Source: Bacteroidales bacterium (GTDB taxonomy: Bacteria; Bacteroidota; Bacteroidia; Bacteroidales; UBA4417). Taken from it: a stretch of 57,630 bases of DNA. The stretch is taken from assembly GCA_030654075.1 (NCBI GenBank), contig JAURYB010000145.1, forward strand, positions 1 through 57,630, read 5' to 3'. Made by a program: the position numbers and the translations under genes. Each line of letters opens with the position of its first letter. The stretch's first letter is position 1. Below are positions 46,625 through 53,194 of this stretch, one piece after another. The notes under the pieces are model-generated. The model did no database searches. It was given only the letters and a program-made list of their open reading frames with translations, and was not told the origin of the DNA.

Positions 46625-46921
46625 AAACCTGTTTGTTAATAGCTGTGTAAAATTAGGATTTTATCTTCAATATGCAGGATACGGCTATAAAAACGCACCG
46701 GAATCCCGAAAATAATGATTTTTTGTGTGATGTAAGATAAAAAATAAAGTAAAGCGAAAAATCGATTTAACAAGAAGGCAATCACAAACTTTTCATGAGA
46801 AACTAACAGGATTAAAACACTTGTCCACAATGCCAGAAGCTACTGAATGAGGTGTTAAACATTAAAAACCATGAAAAGGGGGTCATGCGCTGAAAAGCAT
46901 ATAAAAAATAATTAAGTATAT

Positions 46922-46993
46922 AAAAAATAGGGGGTATATTATTTAAAAATGATATAAATAATTGATAAGATTCAAAAAATGGGGGGTATATTA
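46922..46993 (+). repeat. Two 20-bp direct repeats AAAAAATrGGGGGTATATTA upstream of the porin
   Basis: Copies at 46922-46941 and 46974-46993 differ at one base (A/G). They are spaced 52 bp start to start, about five helical turns. Each has a G5 core in otherwise pure A/T DNA. The downstream copy ends 10 bases before the -7 box at 47004. The phasing suggests binding sites for a dimeric activator or repressor, but no known motif was recognised. Confidence 0.75.
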
Positions 46994-47003
46994 AAATATT
47001 TAG

Positions 47004-47011
47004 TATTTTTG
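47004..47011 (+). promoter_or_regulatory. -7 box (TATTTTTG) of the outer-membrane protein gene
   Basis: TATTTTTG is a perfect TAnnTTTG match, 41 bases upstream of the ATG at 47053. There is no TTG at the -33 spacing. The G-rich repeat occupies that space instead, which would fit activator-dependent transcription. Confidence 0.55.
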
Positions 47012-47052
47012 CAAAGAATTAATTGTTTAATTAACCCTTAAAATTGATGATT

Positions 47053-47784
47053 ATGAAAACAGCACTACGTTCAAAAAAAATGTTTGTTCTTCTAATGACG
47101 GTATTACTAACAGTTTCACTATATGCCCAGGAAGAGGAAAAAAAATCACCGTTTTCGTTAGGAGCGGATGTCGTTAGTTCTTATGTGTGGCGTGGTTCAA
47201 AAATCGGAACCGGACCTAATATTCAACCTTGGTTGAAATTTTCAACCGGAGGATTTACACTTGGAGCATGGGGATCCACCAGTTTTCACTCCAATGATTC
47301 TGCTATTATCAGAGATGTTGCCGAAATGGATCTTTATGTCTCATACGCATTTGGTTTTGGCTTAACAGTAGGTTTGACCGATTATTATTACCAGACCACT
47401 CCATATTTCCAATTTCAGGGGGATACATCAAGTCACGCTTTTGAAATAAATGTTGCTTATGCGATAAAAAGTCTGACCTTATCAGGAAATTATATTATTA
47501 ATGATGCTTCAATGGGCGGTCCTGCTAACAAACCTGGTGGAGGTGATGTGTATTTTGAAGCTGCTTACGCGTTTAAAAACTTTGGTGTATTCCTGGGAGC
47601 TGGAAACGGATGGCATACTACTTATAAGGATAATGGCGATGATGTATTTGCTGTATGTAATATAGGGATTAAAGCCGCTAAAGAGTTGAAAATTACAGAT
47701 AAATTTTCTTTGCCTGTTACCGGCGCTTTATCCGTAAATCCTGATAAAGAGCAGTTAAACCTTGTTATTGGTGTTAGCTTCTAG
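47053..47784 (+). CDS. Gcw_chp/TorF-type outer-membrane beta-barrel protein
   Basis: A 243-residue exported protein with signal peptide (LLMTVLLTVSLYAQ) followed by a short acidic-basic stretch. The mature part has alternating beta strands typical of a small barrel: SLGADVVSSYVWRGSKIGTG, FTLGAWGSTSF, LYVSYAFGFGLTVGLTDYYY, FEINVAYAIKSLTLSGNYII, DVYFEAAYAFKNFGVFLGAG. It ends in a C-terminal phenylalanine strand, LVIGVSF. The YVWRG motif and length suit the Gcw_chp family, which has no proven function. I took the ATG at 47053. An ATG at 47047 and a TTG at 47044 are just upstream in the same frame. It is alone on the plus strand and ends with a terminator at 47886. Confidence 0.78.
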   Translation: MKTALRSKKMFVLLMTVLLTVSLYAQEEEKKSPFSLGADVVSSYVWRGSKIGTGPNIQPWLKFSTGGFTLGAWGSTSFHSNDSAIIRDVAEMDLYVSYAFGFGLTVGLTDYYYQTTPYFQFQGDTSSHAFEINVAYAIKSLTLSGNYIINDASMGGPANKPGGGDVYFEAAYAFKNFGVFLGAGNGWHTTYKDNGDDVFAVCNIGIKAAKELKITDKFSLPVTGALSVNPDKEQLNLVIGVSF

Positions 47785-47885
47785 AAAAATAACATTATTA
47801 TTTCCTTATGTACTTGTTTTTTAATTGAAGATTAAAAAGTTTAAAGAACAGACAATCAACCAACCAAGTTCAATAACCATCAAAT

Positions 47886-47916
47886 CGCTCCGGAGAAATC
47901 CGGGGCGGTTTTTTTT
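47886..47916 (+). terminator. Intrinsic terminator of the outer-membrane protein gene
   Basis: CGCTCCGG (47886-47893) pairs with CCGGGGCG (47900-47907) over the loop AGAAAT, with one T-G pair, followed by a run of eight T from 47909. It lies about 100 bases after the stop codon. Confidence 0.9.
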
Positions 47917-47970
47917 ATATCAAAACTGGTGATAAGCCTTTATGTTAATAGGATACGGTGGGTTATTTCT

Positions 47971-49254
47971 CTAGATCAATGTTTTGTAAATATCAACCAT
48001 TTTCGAGCTGAGTTTCGCGCAATCAAATTGATCCTCCACCGCTTTTCTTCCGGCAAGGCTCATTGTTTCGAGTTTGGCAGGATTTGAAAGTACTTCGGCA
48101 AGTTTTTCGGCCAGGGCTGCGGCTGTATTGGGTTTGTAGATCACTCCGCCGCCGGTTGTATTTACAATTTCGGGAAATGCTCCCAGTTCCGGCTGAACCA
48201 ATGGAACACCTGAAGCCAGGGCTTCGAGTTGATAAAGCCCGAAAGCCTCTCCATTCAAAACCGGAACGGATAAGACTGTTGTTGCTTTGAAGAAATCCTG
48301 AAGTGCAGTCTGAGTGAAATCAGGCGTTATCTCAAAATCCGTTTCAATATAATTTTGTTTCAACTTACTGATTTGTTTATTGATAAACTTAGTATCATCA
48401 CCTGTTTGACCACCTGTAGCTTTTAGTTTTACTTTGCTGAATGCCGGATTTTTTTTTAGAAGGATAAAGGCATCTACAAGTACTTCGAAACCATTTTCCT
48501 CACACATGCGCGACACATAACCGATTGCCTGCGGATTGCTCGCTGGTTTTGAAAACACATATGCGTCGGGACGCACCCCAACATGCAACACATGAAGTTT
48601 GTTATCCGGAATATTCATCTTTTTCTGCATCACACCTGCAAAGAAATCACTGACAGCGATAAAAGCATCCACGTCTTTGCCCTTTTCGGCAAGCAGCTGC
48701 CACATTCTTTCGCAGTGATCTTCGTGCATGGCATCCACCCAAACGTCTTCATCCTGAAGCGAGCAAACCACAGGAACTTTTACTTCGTCACGGACTTTTT
48801 TAGCCATTCCCAGTAATAATGCATTCGAAATGTGAACAACATCAGGTTTTTCATGGTATCTTAAAAAATCGACCAATTGCTGAAGTTCTTCACTTTGGTG
48901 GCCTTCGGCACCTAAAAGCATTGATTCTGTCAGCTCTTCGAGTCCTGAAGCGCGGGTTGAACCGGATTTTTTGGCTGCAAATTTCAATACAGGCTGGGAA
49001 TCCATAAGTTTTTCGAACCATTTCGGCATATGCCTGAAAACCGGGAATTGTTTCAGGTAAATGTTTACAGCTCCATAAAAAACAGGGATTCCGTCGCTGG
49101 TTTCATTTCCGTTCATGGTAAGCGGAAGGTACATAGGCAGGGTAATGGCATCGTGGCCTGCTTTTTTCAGGGAAGCAACAACACCGCTGTCGCGAAGGCA
49201 GTTACCGCAATAAAAAGTACCACCAAAACCGGGGACAATATGGACTATTTTCAT
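47971..49254 (-). CDS. Family 4 glycosyltransferase
   Basis: A 427-residue GT-B enzyme. The N-terminal domain starts with IVHIVPGFGGTFYCGNCLRDSG and contains KKAGHDAITLPMYLP. The C-terminal domain has the usual EX7E-type nucleotide-sugar motif, GEAFGLYQLEALASGVPLVQPE followed by GAFPEIV. GT4 enzymes transfer hexoses to glycans or lipids; the acceptor is not predictable. Its ATG overlaps the stop codon of the BRO-N gene in an ATGA, so translation is probably coupled. The neighbourhood does not contain other surface-polysaccharide genes. Confidence 0.88.
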   Translation of the reverse strand: MKIVHIVPGFGGTFYCGNCLRDSGVVASLKKAGHDAITLPMYLPLTMNGNETSDGIPVFYGAVNIYLKQFPVFRHMPKWFEKLMDSQPVLKFAAKKSGSTRASGLEELTESMLLGAEGHQSEELQQLVDFLRYHEKPDVVHISNALLLGMAKKVRDEVKVPVVCSLQDEDVWVDAMHEDHCERMWQLLAEKGKDVDAFIAVSDFFAGVMQKKMNIPDNKLHVLHVGVRPDAYVFSKPASNPQAIGYVSRMCEENGFEVLVDAFILLKKNPAFSKVKLKATGGQTGDDTKFINKQISKLKQNYIETDFEITPDFTQTALQDFFKATTVLSVPVLNGEAFGLYQLEALASGVPLVQPELGAFPEIVNTTGGGVIYKPNTAAALAEKLAEVLSNPAKLETMSLAGRKAVEDQFDCAKLSSKMVDIYKTLI

Positions 49255-50075
49255 TTATTCAGGTTTTTCAATTTTTCCTGCTGTGGCAGAAAATTTTCAG
49301 ATGTAATTATTTTTTCTCCACTTTCTTTTTCTAATTCTTTTAAAGCATTTCCGGCTATTTTGCCTCCAATTTGTGCGGCTGCCTTATTATCGATAAATCC
49401 TTTCGCGTTTTTAGCACGTGTAACTTTTGTAGTTGAGGCTTCGCCAAGCATCGAGAAAATCAGTTCAAGATCTGTCATGTGGTCACGAAGGTTCTGACTT
49501 TTCAAACCTTTTACTTTTTTATATTCCGAAGGGGTTAAACCAAAAGTAGCTTTTGAAATTTCAGACGTTAGTATGGCATACTCAACTTGTTGCTTTACAC
49601 CCCGGTTTTTCCATTCCTCAGTTAATTCCTCACGAATAGCAATGCTGCGCATGCGTTTTTCAATCCAGTCGTCAGGATAACCTTTTAGTTTGTAGAGTTC
49701 ACGCGTGCGCTGCGTTGCAAGTTCAGGATTTTCGATTTCGTCTAACCTGTCGGAGCCAACCTGAGCAAGCCATTGCTTGAATGGTTCTGCTTTTGATGAG
49801 GGAATGGATTGAATAATACGGAGAAGACCTTTTGCGTCGGCACAGCCCATGCGCTGTTTTCCTCCAGCAGTCTCAACCCAAAGGGTGGGTACAATTTGTA
49901 CCCACCCTTTGGCTAGTTCTTCATCGCGTTGACGCATCTTTTTTACATACTGTTTGGGATCTTTACTGTCGGTTAAAACAAATACAACATCCTCAACAAC
50001 GAAGTACCATTTCTGATCCTCTTCGTTCCAAACAGAGCGTATCTGCTTGCTTTCGAATAGTTTAATATTGCTCAT
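49251..50075 (-). CDS. BRO-N domain protein
   Basis: A 274-residue protein. The N-terminal 110 residues are a BRO-N domain: KWYFVVEDVVFVLTDSKDPK, QYVKKMRQRDEELAKGW, then TAGGKQRMGCADAKGLLRII and IPSSKAEPFKQWLAQVG. The C-terminal part is the helical second domain common in chromosomal bacterial BRO-N proteins (ELYKLKGYPDDWIEKRMRSI, GLTPSEYKKVKG). BRO-N proteins are DNA-binding or antirepressor-like in phages and baculoviruses; the role in such chromosomal copies is unclear. The gene has a 35-bp perfect palindrome at 49878-49912, and its TGA overlaps the glycosyltransferase ATG. No other phage gene was found nearby. Confidence 0.85.
   Translation of the reverse strand: MSNIKLFESKQIRSVWNEEDQKWYFVVEDVVFVLTDSKDPKQYVKKMRQRDEELAKGWVQIVPTLWVETAGGKQRMGCADAKGLLRIIQSIPSSKAEPFKQWLAQVGSDRLDEIENPELATQRTRELYKLKGYPDDWIEKRMRSIAIREELTEEWKNRGVKQQVEYAILTSEISKATFGLTPSEYKKVKGLKSQNLRDHMTDLELIFSMLGEASTTKVTRAKNAKGFIDNKAAAQIGGKIAGNALKELEKESGEKIITSENFLPQQEKLKNLNK
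49878..49912. repeat. Perfect 35-bp palindrome inside the BRO-N gene
   Basis: Arms CCAAAGGGTGGGTACAA (49878-49894) and its exact complement (49896-49912) with one central T. The stretch encodes KGWVQIVPTLW in the BRO-N protein, and the opposite strand reads nearly the same peptide (KGWVQFVPTLW). The palindrome is perfect over 17 pairs and stops exactly at the arms. Confidence 0.95.
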
Positions 50076-50119
50076 CCCAGATAGTTTTAAGATTTAAAGA
50101 TACGGGTTTCTTTTTTACT

Positions 50120-51235
50120 TTATTTCCCGAAAGCATAAACTTTTCCATCCCCGGCACCAATCACAATCGTTTTAGATGTTACCGCCGGCGTTCCGCTTAT
50201 CGGACTACCAATTTCGTATTTCCAGGTTTCTGTTCCTTTTGAGATATCAATAAAACGCAATCTACCGTCAGCTGAAGCTACTACCACCATATTGCCAGTA
50301 ATAACGGGCGAAGCATCCACTTTGTTTAAGGCTTTATATTTCCAAAGCAGTTTACCGTTGCGGGTATCATAACAATACACGGTTTTGTTTTGTGAACCTG
50401 TGATTACGCGGTTTCCCGAAATGGCTGGCGAAGCAAGGAACGGCCCACCGCCTTCGGTTTTCCATTTTACTTTCTTTTGTTTCATGTCCATACAATAGAA
50501 AACGCCGTCGTAATTGCCAAAAAATGCCAGATCGCCACTGATTGCCGCCGAAGCAGGAATGTATGTTCCAATATCGATGTTGCCCGAAGCTTTGCCGTTA
50601 TCTGTATTTACCAGGTGAAGAATGCCGTCGCAACCTCCAAAAACTGCTTTTTTACCACTTATTGATGCTGCTCCGTTAATATAATTTCCCGATTCGTATT
50701 TCCACAAAAGCTTGCCATGGGCAGCATCCAGGCAATAGAAGAAATAATCGTAACTCCCGAAAAAGATTCGTTTCTGTTTGCCATCCGGTCCATACGTCCA
50801 GTTGCAGGAACCGGAAATTTGTCCTTCGGTTGCATATTTCCATTTTTGCTTACCGGTTGCGGCATCAACAGCAAATAGAATTCCTTCAAGCGAACCGACA
50901 AAAACAACATTATCCAATACCAGCGGAGGAGCTTCAATGGACGAACCCGCGTTGAATTTCCATTTCAACTTGCCTGTGGAAGTTAAGGCATAGAGAAATC
51001 CATCATCAGAACCCACAAAAATGGTGTTGTTAGAAATAACAGGGGAAGATTTTATGGCATCGTCCGTTTTAAACGACCATAAAAGTTTAAGCGGAGGTGA
51101 GATATTAGCCGGTGAAACACCGGTTAGCTGTGTGTTTCCCCGGAAGGAAGGCCAGTTTTCACTGCCGGCAACCTGGGCAGCGGCTGTTAATGATGTTGTC
51201 AGGTAAAGAAGGGATATGAGGAGAAGAGGATTCAT
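50120..51235 (-). CDS. Exported PQQ-like beta-propeller protein
   Basis: A 371-residue protein with a signal peptide (LLISLLYLTTSLTAAAQ) and a full PQQ-type (BamB-like) propeller. Blades are marked by LWSFKTDDAIKSSPVISNN, LKWKFNAGSSIEAPPLV, GKQKWKYATEGQISGS, GKLLWKYESGNYINGA, VKWKTEGGGPFLASPAIS, GKLLWKYKALNKVDASPVI and TWKYEIGSPISGTPAV. The W-docking pattern is clear, but PQQ ligands of real quinoproteins (such as the vicinal cysteines and catalytic aspartate of alcohol dehydrogenases) were not seen. It probably acts as a periplasmic binding or scaffold protein. It follows the flavoprotein gene after 125 bases of repeat DNA and precedes the BRO-N gene by 44. Confidence 0.85.
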   Translation of the reverse strand: MNPLLLISLLYLTTSLTAAAQVAGSENWPSFRGNTQLTGVSPANISPPLKLLWSFKTDDAIKSSPVISNNTIFVGSDDGFLYALTSTGKLKWKFNAGSSIEAPPLVLDNVVFVGSLEGILFAVDAATGKQKWKYATEGQISGSCNWTYGPDGKQKRIFFGSYDYFFYCLDAAHGKLLWKYESGNYINGAASISGKKAVFGGCDGILHLVNTDNGKASGNIDIGTYIPASAAISGDLAFFGNYDGVFYCMDMKQKKVKWKTEGGGPFLASPAISGNRVITGSQNKTVYCYDTRNGKLLWKYKALNKVDASPVITGNMVVVASADGRLRFIDISKGTETWKYEIGSPISGTPAVTSKTIVIGAGDGKVYAFGK

Positions 51236-51259
51236 TTTTATTTGGTTTTTTTGTTTTGT

Positions 51260-51360
51260 CCCGGTAGAGACGCAATGCTTTGCGTCTCTCTGCCGGGTTG
51301 ATTTTTTTATGAGATACGAGCATCGCGTCTATACCGTGAGAGACGCGAGGCATCGCGTCT
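51260..51360. repeat. REP-like palindromes (GAGACGC-type)
   Basis: Two hairpins fill the gap after the flavoprotein gene. One is AGAGACGCAA-tgct-TTGCGTCTCT (51266-51289), extended outward with a bulge by CCCGG/CCGGG (51260-51297). The other is AGACGCGA-ggca-TCGCGTCT (51341-51360), ending at the flavoprotein stop codon. A further TCGCGTCT at 51323-51330 can pair with the same AGACGCGA, so two hairpins exclude one another. The agagacgc element is one that I know as dispersed in Bacteroidetes and cyanobacterial genomes. Confidence 0.85.
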
Positions 51361-52932
51361 TTACAGTCGTTCTTCCTGATTTTTAAAAGCCATTGCGCCT
51401 GTCGGGCATGCATTTACACAGGCAGCGGCTGTTTTTTTCAATGCCTCGCCGATGGTTTCATTGAATGGAACACTTATCCGTACATCAAATCCCCGGCCAA
51501 TATACGTAAGCCCGAGAGATTCTTCCCTGCCACTGATTTCGACGCACAGACCACAACGGATGCATTTTTCTGGTTCGTAAACAATAAGGTCGTGATGGAT
51601 GGATTTTGTTACATGTTTACGTTCGGGGCCAAGATGCTTTTTCCGGTTAGCGCCGCATTGATCGGAATAGACACGCAGTTTGCAGGAAGCGGGTTTGCGG
51701 CAGTCGCAATGCAGGCAGCGTTTGGCTTCAGCGATGGCTTGTTCTTCATTAAATCCTGCAATAAAACCACCATCCGGTTCAACTGGGAAGCCGAGGTAAC
51801 TTTCTTTCAGATATTGGCTATTCTCAGGGTGTGTAAGATGACCGAAAGCCGAATTGAAATGATTTTTCTTAACCGGCGTTTGCGTGTTGAGGTAGATACC
51901 AACTTCAGCAGCTGCTACTCTGCCTTGGGCTGAGGCTCTCACAGCCATTTCATATTCACGAAGCATATTCCCACAAGCGAACACACCGGGTCGATGAGTT
52001 TTAAAGGTTTTCTTATCAGCAATCTCGTGTTCTGATTCACCGCTTAAGCCAAAATCTTCAACAGGTTGGTTGTTTCTGTTTCCGGTTGCCAGGATTACAG
52101 CATCGAATTTAGGTATGATTTCGTTTTCAAAAAAATCAGGAGTAATCGGTTGATTCAGATGGAAAACTGCTCCCATGCTACGAATACCGCCTATTTCGGC
52201 ATCCAGCATTTCGCGGGGAAGTGTATCTTCGTCAATGCTGTAACGCATGGCTCCGCCAGCCTGTTCGTTTTTATCAAAAAGCGTGCAATCATGTCCTGCC
52301 CGCAACAAATAGAAAGCTGCTGACAGACCAGCAGGTCCGGTTCCGATAACAGCAATTCTCTTTCCGGTTTTCTGAATTTCCGGTTTCAGATTTTGATTTC
52401 TTCTATCTGCATCCTGAGCAGTAAAACGTTTGATTAAACAAATGGAAACCGCGCCATCGATAGGTTTACGGCGACAGGCTTTTTCGCAGGGAGCGGGACA
52501 GATATAACCCAGGATAAGTGGCAGTGCAATTTCTTCACGAACAATTTCGAGTGATTTTTCAAATTCGCCATTCGCAATAAGCCGGTTCATAAGCGGGATA
52601 TCCATTCCTGCCGGGCAAGTTAAAGTGCATGGAGCCTCGCAATCACCGACATGGTCGCTGAGTAAAAGTTCAAGTGCTTCGCGGCGGATATTAGAAACCT
52701 CTTCAGAAGTGGCAATAATATTCATTCCTTCAGCAGCCGGCATGGCGCAGGAAGTGAAGAAATTCCCCCGGTCGGCGTCCTTAACCATGCAAACCATGCA
52801 GGAGGGATGGCAGGAATGCCCTTCGAGATAACACATCGTCGGGATTTCGATGCCCAATTGAGCAGCAGCCTGAAGAACTGTGGTGTTTTCGGGTACTTCA
52901 ACCGATATGTTATCTATAGTTAGTTTTATCAT
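51361..52932 (-). CDS. NuoG/GltD mosaic iron-sulfur flavoprotein lacking the NAD(P)H domain
   Basis: A 523-residue electron-transfer protein with a mosaic order. Residues 1-75 are a NuoG-like [2Fe-2S] domain (Cys 34, 45, 48, 62). At about 95-175 is a GltD-type iron-sulfur helical domain (CEAPCTLTCPAGMDIPLMN, CPAPCEKACRR). An FAD Rossmann domain starts with GTGPAG at 197-202 and has AVILATGN near 280. The C-terminus is a NuoG/HydA-type ferredoxin domain (CIRCGLC, YIGRGFD, CVNACPTGA). In GltD and NfnB, about 150 residues forming the NADPH-binding fold separate the ATG motif from the terminal G-VFA-G-D motif. Here only about 30 do (to GVFACGN at 316). I chose the ATG at 52932 over a GTG at 52950. 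It follows the NuoEF fusion after 262 bases and probably receives electrons from it. Confidence 0.85.
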   Translation of the reverse strand: MIKLTIDNISVEVPENTTVLQAAAQLGIEIPTMCYLEGHSCHPSCMVCMVKDADRGNFFTSCAMPAAEGMNIIATSEEVSNIRREALELLLSDHVGDCEAPCTLTCPAGMDIPLMNRLIANGEFEKSLEIVREEIALPLILGYICPAPCEKACRRKPIDGAVSICLIKRFTAQDADRRNQNLKPEIQKTGKRIAVIGTGPAGLSAAFYLLRAGHDCTLFDKNEQAGGAMRYSIDEDTLPREMLDAEIGGIRSMGAVFHLNQPITPDFFENEIIPKFDAVILATGNRNNQPVEDFGLSGESEHEIADKKTFKTHRPGVFACGNMLREYEMAVRASAQGRVAAAEVGIYLNTQTPVKKNHFNSAFGHLTHPENSQYLKESYLGFPVEPDGGFIAGFNEEQAIAEAKRCLHCDCRKPASCKLRVYSDQCGANRKKHLGPERKHVTKSIHHDLIVYEPEKCIRCGLCVEISGREESLGLTYIGRGFDVRISVPFNETIGEALKKTAAACVNACPTGAMAFKNQEERL

Positions 52933-52978
52933 TTGGGAAGTTAATCGCACTTTATGTTATGATTTATTTGGTAGGAAG

Positions 52979-53190
52979 ACCGGAGTTGGAAGTCGGAAGC
53001 AGGGGAGATCAAACCTCTTGTTTTCCTTATTATATCTTTGTCATTTATCAATAGGTTTAGATTTAACGTATTCAATCTTTGAGACTAACAAACTTCTACT
53101 TTTCTATGTCCCGATTTTCGTCTTTGGACTTCCGTCTTTGGACTTCCGTCTTCGGTCTTCCAGCTTCCGACTTCGGTCTTCCGACTCCCA
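52979..53190. repeat. GGAAGTCGG-type repeat pair in the 262-bp gap
   Basis: The left part reads GTTGGAAGTCGGAAGC (52985-53000). The right part (53110-53190) is an array of opposite orientation with two tandem copies of GTCTTTGGACTTCC (53120-53147) and several CTTCCGACTTCGG-like units. GAAGTCGGAAGC at 52989-53000 is perfectly complementary to 53163-53174. The rest of the gap shows no gene, and the frames across it appear to be read through by chance. Confidence 0.75.
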
Positions 53191-53194
53191 GCCA

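Larger units (their letters stand above)
46625..47052. other. 428-bp AT-rich divergent intergenic region
   Basis: No gene was recognised; the minus-strand ORF at 46636-46830 has no credible family. The right half is extremely AT-rich and contains the direct repeats and -7 box listed separately, upstream of the porin gene. Confidence 0.5.

Noticed and set aside
46636..46830. 64-residue minus-strand ORF upstream of the ABC ATPase
   Set aside because: Lies in AT-rich non-coding DNA, no recognisable motif.
46922..46993. CRISPR-like array
   Set aside because: Only two copies of a 20-mer, 32 bases apart, and no cas gene in the window.
49832..50065. Plus-strand ORF over the BRO-N gene with KGWVQFVPTLW
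   Set aside because: The matching peptide arises from the palindrome; the rest is a shadow frame.
50120..51235. PQQ-dependent dehydrogenase
   Set aside because: The propeller repeats are of the BamB-like kind; no cofactor or catalytic residues of quinoprotein dehydrogenases are visible.
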